From Tetranychus cinnabarinus (lineage: Eukaryota > Arthropoda > Arachnida > Trombidiformes > Tetranychidae), in NCBI GenBank assembly GCA_022266195.1, contig WHVY01000001.1, forward strand, positions 8,556,001 to 8,620,000: a stretch of 64,000 bases of DNA, read 5' to 3'. The first letter of the stretch is position 1. Each line of letters starts with the position of its first letter. The notes beneath the pieces are model-generated. The model did not search any database. It saw nothing but the letters and a program-made list of their open reading frames with translations, and was not told the origin of the DNA. Shown piece by piece: positions 27,101-42,100 of this stretch. A program made the translations under genes and the position numbers.

Positions 27101-30100
27101 CAAACAGATCTAAGTATTTGAACTGTTTTATTAATAATCGATATTGATAAAGAAATGATTAGTACTTTTTCATGCTAAGATTAATCATAATCAAGCTGAA
27201 ACAGTCTTCAAAGCTTAATCAGATCATTGGAACATATTTTAATGGGCAAAAAGTAAATTGAATGTTGTGAAAGTGAATGTTAACCCGATAAAGTTTCACT
27301 TGCATGCGAACTAGCAAATGAAATTCAAACAATTTTTCGTTTGACCCTTGATTTGTATTGTAATGATGGCTGATTATTCAGTAGCATTGCCTGAGCGTGA
27401 GCTTATGCTAATTAGATAACTTGAAAAAGGGAAAAACAAAGTTTGGACTTGAACGAAAAGAAGAACAAGAAGAAATGCTAATAAAATAAGAAGGTAAAAA
27501 TTGGGAATATTTTATTTTCTTTTCTTCTCATTTATTCCTTGCTCTTGAACAATTTATTTCTTCACTTATTTTTTTCTCTCAAGATTAATTCTTCTCAAGA
27601 TGAAGAAAAACTCTTTATTCTGTATTTTTATTTCTTGCTATTCGTTGCCTTGCCTTTTCCCTTCCCTGTTCGTTTCGTCCCAAAAAGCAAACTACAATCC
27701 TTGCGGATTATATTATCTCATCACTCGGCGTAAAAAGATGTTGAAGAATGAAAAAAACTTATCTTTACTCTCTTCCTCTTGATCAAAGATAATGTTGATA
27801 AAAGTTACCCAAAGCTTATCTTTTCTGGTTCCATAAGCTCAATAATGATAACAATAACAATGATAAAGAATAATAATATTTGATCATTTGGCCGATAAAA
27901 CTGTGCCTGGCTTTTAATTTACCCATTCTGTATTCACCAAGAATTGCGAATAAATGAGAAAAACTATTTCTCCAAAATCGACTTTCCAATAAAGTTTGGA
28001 GAAAAGAAAGCAGAATTTTTTTCTCCTTTAAAACAATCATTATTAATGAAACGAATCAGTGAGAAACGCAACGAAATGTTCGAGTTTGGAAGAAGGCGAA
28101 AAATGCTTCAATATCATTCCCTGTTATCTGAAACTTTTCAAGGAATGCCACTTTTCTCTCCATTGAAACTATTGAACCAAATCATGATAAACTCTTATTT
28201 TTCATTCTCGCTCAACTTAATCACTATCAAATTACTTTTCTTCAATGGCCAGTTTCTGATTTTTTTTCTCGTTTTCATTTGTAAACTTTTTTCTCTTGTT
28301 TCATGAGAAAAACTTTTTTTTCCCTTTCAATTATCATTCGATTTTGTTGATTTTGCAATTGAAAAGTTCAATTAAAAGGTGACTTGAAAAGTGCAACTTG
28401 CATTTTCCAAATCAATAAACAGAAGCTGAATTTGGATGAAAAGAATCCCAGGATTGCTTTTAATCAGAAACAAGTTGAAACCATATTCACACTTATATAA
28501 ACGATAATCAATCAATCAAATGATTTATCACTTTGTCTGTTTACTTGCCTATTCACCTCATGAGCTTGAAAAAGGCAAAGTTGAACTTGTTTCCATTGTT
28601 AACAATTCTAATTTTTTTCTCGTTCTTTTCATTCCTTTTTTCTGTCAATGATTCAGTTCCACCTAGAAATATGCTAATTATGGATCAAGATGGTCAAATA
28701 CTCAAAGGTCTTGCTGGACCTTTTAATGAAGCCTCTTCCCTGGCTTTAACCTGTCAAACAATGGGAGGTAAGTTGATCAATTACGGTTACTTTTGTTTTC
28801 GCCTGAAAACCGAAATGTCTTTTGTCTTCTTTCCTTCTTCTTCATCTTCATGGTTACACCAAACCAATGAAAATCAATTTCCAATTGAAGGGTCACAATG
28901 TGTTGACCTGATAACTCAATATTGTCTGAAAAATTTCATTTCCATTTCTTTTCTCTGCTCTGATTAATTGATGATGAAAAGAAAAAAATAAAAGGCAAAT
29001 TATCATGCAATGAAAATTTATCCTTTTTCTGTTCTTCATTTCATGATTTATTATTCAAGAAGGAGAAAAAAGAGGAGAAAAAAAACAATTTTCGTTTCAA
29101 TAGTAAATTATCATTCAAATGTTTATTACTTTATTCTCATCATTGAATAGATTTTGTTTACTATCTTTATAACTCCATTGATGGCACAACATTTATAAAT
29201 AATATTATAATAGCAACTCTACTTTGAATAAAACATTTGCAAGTAAAGCATTAAATTGGATAAAATCAATTGTATTCACTTAAATTTTTAATTTTGTTGA
29301 AACAGTTTCGATTAGATAATCAATGAATTCACAGTTTATCGAGTTGGAAAAGAAAACTGAAAATTGATTCCAATTTTGATTTTTCCATTTCAGGTCGTCC
29401 ACTTCCTCAACTTTCCTGGTGGTCCAACGGTCATCTCATTGATAATAGTTCAAATCAACCCGCTTATGGAACCATTCGCAACACAATTAAATTATCTTCC
29501 CTCAACAGAAGTGACCTCTACAAAAGTCTAGAATGTAAAGCTTTAACTGTAAACCAAACCGTCCTCATGTCCAAATCGATAACTTTAGATTTAAATTGTA
29601 AGAAGTTTTGTCTTTTTGTTCGTTTCAATGGATTTTGTTGAAACTAATTTTTTGTCTCTTTTTACTCGATTGGTGCTTGCAGTGAAACCGTTGGATGTCC
29701 GATTAGTCAAGTTGACTAAACCCCTTTCCTCGGGAACCAAAGCTGAACTAGAGTGCCTTACTTATGGTTCAAAGCCTGAAGCTCAGTTGACTTGGTGGAA
29801 GGGTCACAAAAGGTTGACCAATGCTCGGGCAATGGTTACAACAGATACTAATGTTACCATAAGTAGGTTGTCTTTCATTGCCACAACTGAAGATAATGGT
29901 AAATACATTTCATGTCGAGCCGAGAATCCGGCGTTCAACAGTACTTTACTGGAAGATGGTTTCCATTTGACTGTTCATTGTAAGTTTTGTCACTTTTCAC
30001 TAATCTTTGTTGGTCACTTTATAATGCATTTGCTTTTGCTGTTTTGTCGCACTTGAACAGATTTACCTCAGTTAACAATCAATTTAGGTGCCAATATTAA

Positions 30101-33100
30101 AAGAGATTCAATTCGAGAAGAGAATGACGTTTTTCTAGAATGCTCAGTCAAATCGAATCCACCCGTTGATGAGATTATCTGGACCTTTGAAGGTGAACCA
30201 TTAAGAAGCAATATAAGCCTTGGAATTATTGCTTCCAACCAATCACTCGTCATTCAAAAAGTTAAACGGGCACAGCGAGGTTACTATCGTTGCATTGCCC
30301 GTAATGCTCAAGGCCAGTCTACAAGTGATCCTTTTTTTCTTCGCGTTAAATGTAAGTACTTTCAGCTCCTTAATATTTCAATTAAACTCGACATTATGAA
30401 TGCTCTATGCTAATGGTTCGATCTACAGATAGGCAATTTTCTCGTTTCAATTTAAAGTCTTCACCCAAATAAAAGTTTCTTTCACGTTACAATAGAAAGC
30501 TTTGAAATGCAGTTCATTGTTCATGTACTTTGAAGCCATGTCCCTGATATTCACCAAAAAAATTAGATAATTTTAATCGAATCATTTTCCAACCACAATA
30601 AAGTCATTTTTTGGTGTAAAATGTGGTTAGTTTTTTGTTGCAAAATGAAGAAATTGAATTCAACTATTGGTACCTTGGGATCCATTTTTGGTTCTTTTCA
30701 TATTCCCTCACAATTATTATTATTATTACTTTTATTATTAGTGTTGTCATTGTTAAACTTGACACTGTTAATCAGCAAAAGGCAGACAAAGTGGTAAATG
30801 GAAATAAAATGAAACAAAAAATGAAACTTTGCAACATTATAACATTTTCTTTGCGACAATTTTGTATCTTTTTAAACTCGACTTGATTCTCTTGCATTCA
30901 TGTTGCTCCTAATGGTCATTTTCAACAGCTTTGTAATGGTAACAAGTTAATCTGTCAATTATCGGAATCACGTAAGGAATAAGGTTGAAAGAGGAAAAGG
31001 CAAATGAAAGATTTCAGTGTAAAACAGCTGAGGTCGCAAAAATTTTCACATGGAAAATGACAATGGTCAAGACTTTGATTGGCTGTGCTAAATCGAGATG
31101 TTTCTTTATGACAGACAAGGTCGAAAATATGATTGAAAAGTCTCAAAGTAAAATTATCTTTTGCTCTTATAAGATCTTCCAAGATGTTTGCACATTTTCA
31201 ACCTTTACTTTTGTGAATGATTCAGTATTGGTCTCGTTAAGTTTATTCAAAACCAATTAGAGCAATAAAGAGCATTTTGATCTTGATTTTGTTGTGCTTT
31301 GCAATAATAAAGTTTATTTTTGGACCTTTGACGTTCGAGATACACTTCTGCAATGAGCGATATAATATGCAATTAAACTTATACTTCTGTTGTTTGATGC
31401 TTTTCATGTTAGAAATTGATAACTTGGGCGATTTGATCTTTTGTAGTCATCTGTAAGGTTTGCATAAGATTTTATTCAATATTAAATCTGCTATAACAAT
31501 TAAAACTTGAAATACTCTGACGCTGCCACAAGCTGAGTAGATTAGGTGCAACTTAAATTAGTTTTTCTCTTATTGGCCTTTTGTTGTTAAAATTTCAAAC
31601 GAATTACAAGATTTTACAATTCATTGAAATAATTACTTGTTTATATGCGAAGTACACAAATTGAACAGCAATTGAATAACTCTGTTTATAACGAAAAAGC
31701 ATTTCTAGTGTATTCTGTATATTGCATGGAAAGAAATGTCTTGGAACACACAAAATTGAATACTGCAAAAGGTGAATTAGAGCAGCAAATAACACTAAAA
31801 ATAAGTTGAAAATGAATTGAAAGTAAGACTGTATGTGGTCCAGAAGCAATGAGGAAATGGGTCCGGAAACGGAAAGTTGAAGAGAAAAACTTTGAGGCTT
31901 CTCAACATGCATGGTTTCATTTTGTTTCAAAATGTTGAGCCATTTCACTTGGAAAACATTCACATGCATTCAGAATTGAAAATGCGCTTAGCTTTCAACT
32001 AGATTGCTGTTGGAAACCAAATTGACTCGAAATAATCGTTAGAAAGGAAGACGCCTTTGCTCTTTTCAAAAGTGAAAGCGAAACTTTCACAGCTTCTGAT
32101 ACCTTTGAACCAAAATACTTGATCGAATAAGGTGAATCATTAAAAGTCAATGTTATGATTTGAAATGTTGGTTAACTTGCGAAACTTGAAATTACCTCAA
32201 CTTATTCATGAATATTTGATTCTCTATTCACTTGCATTGATTATCATTGGATTTCTCAATGAAACAATGTTTATAACTGGAAAAGAAACAATAATCTTTG
32301 GAACTATTGAGAAGAGAAAAAATTGTATGCAATAAATTTTCAATTTCCTCCAGGAAATTACAGGTTATTTAACTATTTTTACTGTTATTTTGTTTAGTTC
32401 ATGTTTTCTTTTCTCTTTTTCACTCCTTCATGACAATATTATTGATTATTCTTTTATTCTTAAACTTTTCATTCTTTCTTTTCTTTCATTGTTTTCCCTT
32501 TCCATTTTCTGCCATCATCAGTATTCTTTCAGTTCTAAACATGATTCACTGTTATAAGTAAATATATTAGCAAAACAATGGTGAGAATAAGATGAAGGCA
32601 AGGAAAAGGGGCAAAAGTGAAACAACTACTTTTCATGCTGAACTCGAACTTTTGATTCTGACGAATATCAATTTTGACTTGCAGCTTTTGTTCATCTTTG
32701 TTGAGTTTAAATTTTCAGACTCATTTTCATCATTTCCATCATCAACTTCATTTTTCTTTTTCACACAGAGATGAGATTTGCTTTTATATTCTGTTGCTTT
32801 TTTACTGCCTTCTTCTTCATTCCTCGTAAAGAGTTAATTTTATTGGCGTGAGTTTTTAAAGTAAATCGTGGTTCGAATGACGAACTTTCTTCTGCCATTG
32901 TTTCACTCTAAAATGAGAACAAAGTATTTTATTGTTTTCAATGTTGATGGTTAAAAATTGACGCAAATTGAGTCAACATCTAATCAACATTGAGTTCGAC
33001 AAATGAATGTCACCCATTGAAAGGTTAACTCATGTTCACCATTCCATCTTCATGTTTCATTTTTACCTTTTTATGCAGCTTAACTCGTTATGATTGCAAC

Positions 33101-36100
33101 TGCAGCACTTTCTGAACATTTACATTGAACATAACTCAGTGTCAGAAACACGAAAAGAGACACAATGAGAAAAGAAGAACGAACACAAGAAAGGCAAAAC
33201 AACTTTCGTTTCGCTTTAAAACCCATTCTCAAATAGTTCGACTTGATTATTGCTCCAACCAAATAATGCAACATTGCAATGTTTCTGATTCGAAAAGAAG
33301 ACAAGACGGAAATAAGTTCGTTAAAAGAAATGTTAGCTTGTGCAGTAAAACCTTATAACTAATCTTCAAATGCATTTTGAATCGACTTTAACTTTCAGTG
33401 CAGATCTAGAAATAAAAGAGATTCAGTTCAATTGACACAAAAAGAGTGTAATGCAAAAGCTCTCCCCTATTCTCTTCTCTTCTGTTTTAACTATTCGACT
33501 TGATTATCGTTCTAATCAGTTTCTTGCAATGATCCTTTTTGCTGGACAAAAAAGCCCTTTCCTTCGCTGTTTCTTTGTTCAATCCTTGCTTAAAAAAAGG
33601 ATTCTCAAGTTGAATTTAAAGTCAACTGCGACTTATTTTACATTTGCAAATGAATGAAATCGATCCGAATTGAAAAGACGCAAAAGAGTTTTAGAAAAGT
33701 TGAAAAATAAAAATGAATTATGTTCCATTGTCTTTGCATGAATTTGTTTAACGATAATATTGAATAAACTGGAAAGCTAAACTTGGCACTGATCAGAGTT
33801 GCAATTTGATACAATCATGAATAACATTAAACGTTAACCAGTTATGATTCAAAAGGTTTTGTTTTTTTCAATCATGTATTCATTTCCATGTTAAAGTGAA
33901 TGGCAAAGTTTCATGGGAATAATTTTGAGAAACTTTTTCATTTCCATTTTCTTTACACTTAAATCTGTTCTTTTGTTTATTTCATCGCCATTACAAAAAC
34001 AGATGAGCTGAAGATATATTCACCATCAATAAACTGTAGTTGACATTGAATAAATTATTGTGAACAGACGAACAGAGGCAAAGTGATAAACAAATTGAGG
34101 TAACATTAGTTTCAGTCTCGACAGTTTAACCAATTGTTATCAATGTTTTTGCCTGTTAAAGATCTTGCAGAATTACAATGAACCGAAATTTCAATAAAAA
34201 TCTCATTTTCAAATGCATCCAATTTCAAGGTAAAGAAGAAATAAACTGAACAAAATGTTTCGATAATCATGCAATTCCATGTGCTAAACACTGATTAATC
34301 TGTTGACTCAACGACTATTCAACAATATTAATAACATTGTTAACAAGTTTTCCGACTCTTTTCTCAGTCACATAATTAACTCTAATCTGAGTTGTGAGTT
34401 TTCATCAATCAGATAGTTCATTGTATGTGTTCATTCCAACATTAATTATAATCTTTTGTTTATTTATAATTAACTCGAGTGCAAATATAAAAAGAAGACA
34501 AAAGTTGCACTTGCAATGGAATGAATTTGCATTTCAATTTGTTCACATTTCAATGAGTTAATTTCAATAATTAATACTTTTTCAGGTTGCATTATTCAAT
34601 TACTGAGTAAACAAAGCGATCAGGTTCAGGGTGAAAATGGAATAAAACTTTTTTTCAACAATTTTTTCCGTTTTTTCTCCTTCTTCTTCTATTCTTTAGA
34701 GTCTATTTTCAACTTTATCATAAGCCTACCCTGACAAGGTTCATTTTTCCCACAACATCATGTAATAATAATCTTAATGCTTTTCTAGTTAAATCTCTTT
34801 TACTGAATATTGACATTGATACCTTTGTTTTCCTTGTTTGTTATAACTCAAAAATTTGACACAATTTTGTAAACATTTTTTCCTCTTTTCATTATTTTCA
34901 TCTTGTATGGATCATGAAAATTACTTGCAATAATGTTGCCATGTTTTATGATATTTACATTGTGATTGATACAGGATTAGAAGAAAAAATTAAATTCTCA
35001 TTAAATTAATCAATAAACTATTCCATCCAATTTCAAAATTTTCTTTAAATTAATGTTTTTCCATAAGTTCCAGGCTCTTGTTATTATATTTTGCTCATTT
35101 TTTGATTAATTTGACGCGAGTTAACACATTATATTATTACAACTATCAATCTTTATTTTACTCAATTCATCTCAAAGCATTCCCTTTACAAAGATATTTG
35201 AATTATTACAAGTTCTGAATTTGATAACAATTTCGTTAATTGAATTTCTCATGTTGATGTTTCTAAATTGGAAAAACGTTCAGCTTCTATTCACTTAAAA
35301 TCGATGCTCGACTACAAGTAATAGATTTCATGCTTTCAATCGATGCTTTGTTTTGTGGGATCCAACGAAAAAGCATTGAAACATTTACTATTCTTTCAGT
35401 TCGACCATTTCGTTACATTTCACAAAATATTCAAAATTTTTATTTTCGTTTCGTTCAATTCTTAAACCGACCAATTTTTCCATAGTCTTTACGTTTTCCT
35501 GATTGTTAATGAAAAAAGTTGGTTTAGTTATGCAAAGTTGTTTGTGAATCTTAAGCTTCTGACTTTGTACAAATTATTCCAGATTATTTCAAGTTAGCTG
35601 ATAGGTTCCGATCGACCTTGCAATTCTTTTGGAGTAACAACATTTTGACCTTATTCCGGTCTCTGAATCACTAGATCATGCATCTCGTCTATCAGGTAAA
35701 GACTGAGACACATCCTGAATATGCAAGTTCAAGAGCATTTGGATTAATCTCTAATGTGCAGATTTTGACAACAGAAGTAAAAATGTTGATTGATTTTAGA
35801 GCAAATATTGTTCTTGAGTTTGACTTTAAAAAGTAATTTAATCAAATTTGCGCCAAAACTCTATAAATTAATCACGGTTCATGTAATTATCTAACATGAT
35901 TATCTGATATTCATTTTAATTCTGTTTGTAATTTGGAGAATGAAAGAAAAGCAGATGTTGAATTAAAAAAAGAATGCAAAGTAAAGGTAAAGCCTCAAGG
36001 TGTTATCAAAAGATATGAAAATTTTCATTAATTTATTTGGATAAATGATGATTAAAACTGGATAATTTGACTTTTCTCATTCTCTCTACTTTCTCACTCC

Positions 36101-39100
36101 CAGCTTATTACATTTTTAATAATTACTTTTATCAGTTTAACTAAGCAAACAGTTTGACATTCTTAGTAGCAATGACTTGAGGGTGAATGAAAACAGTCTA
36201 ATAATGAATACTTTATATGCATTCAAGTGTTGCAATGAATCCAAGTTAACATCAAATGCCTAATGATAAAGAGTCAACAAAATCAACTTTGCGCAATTCA
36301 TTGAACATTCACACTGAACAATCTGATTGAATTTTGATTCATAACTCGATAAACAAAATCGAATGCGCAAAAATGAAAGAAAATCAAAGTTGTTGATCTC
36401 GATAAGGAAAAAATATCCAAATTTGCAATTTGCATTTCAAGTCAACTTTTTTCTTCACATTTCAAAATGAGCTGAATAACAATTTTCTTCAACATAATTC
36501 TATTTCGTTGATTTGCGAAAATTAGAAACATCGCTTTGAATACAAACGAGCAAGTAGAAAGCATTCGACTTTCGAGTTAAGAGTTTGGACTTTGTGGGCT
36601 CACATGGACACAGAAACCCATTAGAGTCCACCAATGCTATTAAAAAATTTCCTGGATCGACAGTTGTCGAGTTTCGAGACAGTTAACTGTACAAAAGGCA
36701 GTCGAAGTTCCAGGTTTGACCTCGATTTTCGATTCTAATTTCTCAAAAACTGTCGATCAGAGAAATTTTTCAACAGCACCTTCACTGAACGTTCACTGAA
36801 AATTAAACTGTTAATGTTTACAAATCTATTTCATAGAAACAGAAAATTTTATTTCTCAAAATAAGTGCATAAGTTGATCATCAGTAAAATGAGTTTCATG
36901 AAAAATCTGCTTCCATAATTGCATAAAAGGCGATCGAAGTTTAATTTTCGACTCAATTTTATGGAAAACATTCAATCTTATATTTTTTCGTCTTATCGGA
37001 CTCAGTTTTCTTGTCTCTACAAACACACAAAGTTCTAACTCGTAATTCGAAAGTCAAATTTTCTTTACTTAATCCTAAACAAATGTTGTTAAATGTTGTA
37101 AAGGCAACAAAGCGCAAATTATTTTCACCAATGAAAACAAGTCAGTGAAATGACTGTAAATGCAGAGAAAAACAGAAAATGATTACGATATGGAACATGC
37201 GAAATCTCATGTCACCCTGCAATCAATAACCATTATTTAAATCGCATTTTACTTCCACTTTGCATTTCCATATTCAGTGTATCTAATTTTCGCTATTTAC
37301 AGGAAAAGGTAAAGAGAGAGAGAGAGAAGGAGAAACAGAGAACGAAGCAAAAATAAAATCACATTCCCTGATGAGTTATTTGCAAGTCAATTTGATATCA
37401 TTAAAATGGAGTGAAAATAAGGGCGAGAAACCAAACATTGAAGGATAAAATTTGGAAATGATGAGAACTGCAAATTTTCAGTTTTTTTTCATCTTTACTC
37501 TGTTTTTTGCAAACGAAACGAAAACAATTTATTTTTTATTTCGCTTCCCTGCAAATTTACTCCATCTGATTGATATCAAGTTTTTTAGGGTTGATTGATA
37601 AGCGTTTTACCATTGACACACATTTAATGACAATTTAATGAGAAATGGTAATAAACAAGTGTAACATTGAAGCCGACTGTCAGTTTAATATGTAAATAAC
37701 AGAATGTGAGCCTTAAAAATGTTTAAATTGTTATCACAATGTTTTTTATCATCAACTTTTATCACATTTTGATGTATTATATTCAGTTTTTTTCTTCTTC
37801 TTTGCCTGGAAATGAATCATGCTGAATGGAAAAGGTAAGGTTGGAAACGAGCAAAAAGGTTAAATGAGTTTGATGTGTTGATTCATGTGCATGTTGATTG
37901 ATTCCAGCTTTTCTGGTGATATATTTCCGGAGTTTTTGCTACACTTTTTATTCTGTTCATTTTATCCATGGTTCATGAGTTTACCAAAAGTGTACTCAAG
38001 GTGTGCTGAGAAAAAATGAAAAGAAAAGAGAGAATAGGTTAGAAGCAGAAAAAAATGAATAAAAGCAAACATGAAATTGAAATGGAAAATGAAATTGAGA
38101 ATAAAATGTTTATCAAGTTTAATATTACAAGATTTTCGCTGATTATCATCATTATCAAGGTGCAACAATTCTGCCACCGATAAATGATATTCATACTCCA
38201 TTTATTCACTCCATCATTTTACATTTTTGGTCTACATGGTTTGATAGAAAGAGAAACTTGAAAAACCCTCATCATTTGTATTGAACATTTTTCGTTATTT
38301 TTTTTCAGTTTCTTTTCTTCTTTTACCTATTTTGATTTTTGGCAACCTTTAATTTACTCGTCATCATCATCATATCATGTTCAATAGTTTTGAGCAAATA
38401 TTGATCATTAGATATGTTTTACCCTTTGCTTTTCAATATTTACCTTGGAAGGAAGAGAAATTGAAATGATTTTTACCGATAAAATTGTACCCTCATTTGT
38501 TGTTCAACACCGAGTAAACATTTACAGTTTAAATCAGCTTCAAGGCGCAAACTTTTCAAACAGATAAATGCTGCAAAGAGACAGTCTCAAGCATTGAGGC
38601 AACTTTTGACTGTCTCGTTAAGTCTAACTCAAAGGGCGACCAACTGAATTGCCAAGTGACTCTAGTCTAGACTTAGTCCAGGCAAGACACGCACCTTACC
38701 CCAACCAGACATCTTAGCTCAACCTAGCTCAGCATCAATTTTGACAAGTCACTCGCCTCTAACCATCAGTGTTGCACAAGTCAAGAGTCTCAAGCATTGA
38801 GGAAACCTCTGACTGTACCGCCAAACTCAAGGGCGACCAATCGACTTGTCAAGTGACTAGTCTAGACTTATTCCAGGCAAGACACACACCTTACCCTAAC
38901 CAGACATCTTAGCTCAACCTAGCTCAGGATCAATTTTAACAAGTCACTCAGCCTCTAACCGTGAATGTTCAAGTTGATAAAATTTTATTTACTTTAAGAA
39001 ATTGAAATATTTTTTTCTCCTCATTATATCATGCATTGTGACCAAAATGACAAACAAAATGACCAATTATTTTGATTATTATAATGAATTATTCGCTCAA

Positions 39101-42100
39101 TAATTGTTAAATAAATGTTTTGCTTGATTAAAATATGTATTTATTTAAATGATTATTTGTCACACAAGAAACTAGAGACTCCATAAAATGATGAATATAA
39201 TTTATTACATCATTTCAATTATCATAATTGCTTGCACTATTAATAGCAATAAAATGTTAACATGAGGAAAGGTAATAACATTTCATTGTTGCTATTCCAA
39301 ATTATTCAGGCAAAAGAGGGGCCAACAGTTGAAAAAGTTAAATTTATTCGAATCTTCTGAATCTAATTAATAGAATGATAATTTGAAATAAAATTAAATT
39401 ATTCCCATTAAAATGTCCATCATGGATCAATACATTTATCCTGATTAAACTTTATCTTCCAAATGAATGAAAAGGCCTAAAAAATTTCATGTCGATTCAG
39501 GATAAATTGTTGATTCAAAAAATGATGAACTGAAAACTTTTTTAATCTCAAATTACCCTTTTTTCAGCCAAAAAGTGCATTTTAATCAAGCTTGACCAAC
39601 CTCAACATGAAACCATTAATTGATAAAAGATACATTATTTAGAGCAAATATTTACATGGTCAGTTCTGTAAAGAAAGGGTTTAAAAATTTAATTCAATGA
39701 AAAATAATTTTCTTCTCATTGAAAGGTAATCAAGTTAATTGACCAGAAAAGGTTAAACTAGCGAAATAAATAAAGCTTTAATCAAATTCATAAGTAATGA
39801 CTAACCATGTAGATGAACAGAGTTGTAATCATTATCAAAGTCAACAGATTATAACTGAGCATTTCATCTTAATCCAGTTAGCAAACAGTTGAAACATTAA
39901 AGATGGAAAAACTAATTTGCCGAATCTTCAGTTGAAAGGCGATTAAAGGTGCAACACTGAACAATTCTTGATCTATCATTTTACTATTATGTTTATCACC
40001 ATTATAGCCCTGGGAGGTGAAAATTTTTTTTTTCCTTGGTGCTTCCACTTTTCACTTTTCACAGAACTTTTCTTTTGCCAAATTGTTCATTTCATGCGAT
40101 GCTGTTATAATCTATGTTCAATTGTCAAATGGTTCACAAACTGGTTAAATATATAACAATTTGCTCGCAATGAAAAGGGCTCAATAAGCTAGAAATTAGT
40201 TGAATTTTATTCTTTTTCCAACTTTTTTTACCTTTTCCATTTCACATAACAAGATCTTGTTTCATTCATTTGCCCTGAAGGTGAAAGTGAATCTAAAATT
40301 GAAAAGTTTTTCTTCTTTTGCTTCATTTCTCTTTTAAAGCCTTTTTTTAACTCTTCACATGGAGTGAACTCATTTCTGACCAATTGACTTTTGACAGAGA
40401 ATCTAGTTTTACCTCAATATGGTTTAACTACCTTTATTATTTTCACAGGTAAGAGATGGAAGAAAAATTGAGTTCGATTAAAGGGTAAATTCATTAAATT
40501 TGATTAGATTTCTGTCATTTTGTTGATGGAGTTAGTCTGATTGAATGATAACGAGAAGAAAAAAACTTTTTTTTTGATTCAATTCGGTTGCCTCTGACAG
40601 TTAACAATTTAAATGTTAAATAAATAATCTTGCTTTTGACCCTGGAAAATGAATTATTTATCATCCAAATTAAGATTCACCTTCTTATCAAATATACTTG
40701 AGCTTTCAAGCATTTCAAGATGATTGATAATTTTGCTTCCATTTAAAATGAATAATCAAAATTGAATAAACAATTGTAATGAAATAGGAGCGATTTAAAT
40801 GTTATTTTATCATTCAAACGCATTTCTATTCAGGTTAACCATCAATTGAGAATCACTTTTCTTCTCGTTGGCAGAATAAGAAAATAAACTTTCAATTGTT
40901 ATTTGAGTTGCAGGGAGTGAAAAATTCCCAATTTGAATAGTAAATAAACACAAAATAGAAACCAAGAAAAACAAAACAAAATTGCATTCTATTATTGGTA
41001 TAACTGGAGAAGCAGGATCAGCGAAACTGGAGCTGATTTGTTGAGAGGACACTTCGGGATTCAGTCAAGTTGGAAATATTCCGCCAAAGGTAGCCTTAGA
41101 GAACAGAGAGAGTCAAAGTTGATTTCAAAGTGATTTAATGATTGAAAAGTAAACTCCTTATATAAATCGGCATGTGAAAGCAGAGAGAATGCCATTGGAC
41201 CCTTAGACGGTCAGAAAAACACTGGTTATCATGTTTTCCTCTTTGGGCTCAAAATCTGAGTTTTGAGAAGGAATGAGAAAGATGTGACAGTGTGTGTGCA
41301 AGAAGGTATACAACTTGTCTTTGACATTTCGTTACAATTGGGAATAATCTTTAATCTGTTGTAAACTTATGCCACTTACTCAAAGCACGCTTACATCCAG
41401 TTGTTTTTTAAGAGTTTTGGCGGTTTTTTTGAGCAAGTAGATTTATACAGCGGAATGACTGAAGGTGGAGGTTGACCAATTCAGCACAGACCTTTGAAGA
41501 CTGTGGATCTGAGCAAAACATAGTCTTAGTTGAATCAGATTACTTGTTTAGCCATCTTATTATCACACTGATAGATTCGCTCGATGAAAACTCGAAATCG
41601 ATTTTTTGTAGAATACAAATTCAATGCTTGAATGAACTGGATAAGTATTTTTACCAATCAATCTAGTAAAGTTACAAAATTAATATCTTTGAACCACTGA
41701 ATAATCTGCATGCTAATTAAATCTTGATTGGTTAATTATAAGGCTGATTTCAACCTTTCCTGCTCCTTGTAATGAATTGAATCTGTTTTTGACACATATT
41801 TTGTCACATCAAAGTTCAGTCAAGTTGTGAGGAAAATTTTTACCCACAAACACATGAAATGCCAAGACAAACTGGCAATCAAGAGAAAAGTAAATTGCAA
41901 TAAAAATTTAAAAGCTTTCACCTGGATTCTTTTAACCCTGATTCCAAAACATGAACACACATCGATTTATCTAAACACTTTACAATCCATAAAAGTGATC
42001 ACAGAACTAGCTAATCCTTTTGGAATTAATCTTTACTCTTATTTCTTTCAATCATCATCATCATCATCATCTTACAAGGTAACGAAAATTTGGGAACCTT

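Larger units (their letters stand above)
10431..28656 (+). other. Intron 2 of the side-like gene (18226 bases)
   Basis: From GTAAGT to TTCAG. Holds the coding-like island at 13479, the hairpin at 18186, the mariner-like end at 19978 and dispersed repeat copy 2. Open frames elsewhere are short, hydrophobic or Lys/Asn-rich and look like chance frames in AT-rich DNA. Confidence 0.85.

Noticed and set aside
40810..41052. 80-codon minus-strand frame in a less AT-rich stretch
   Set aside because: No ATG at its start (GTG), the second half is chance hydrophobic sequence, and no LTR or primer-binding site could be demonstrated beside the nearby TATATAAA.
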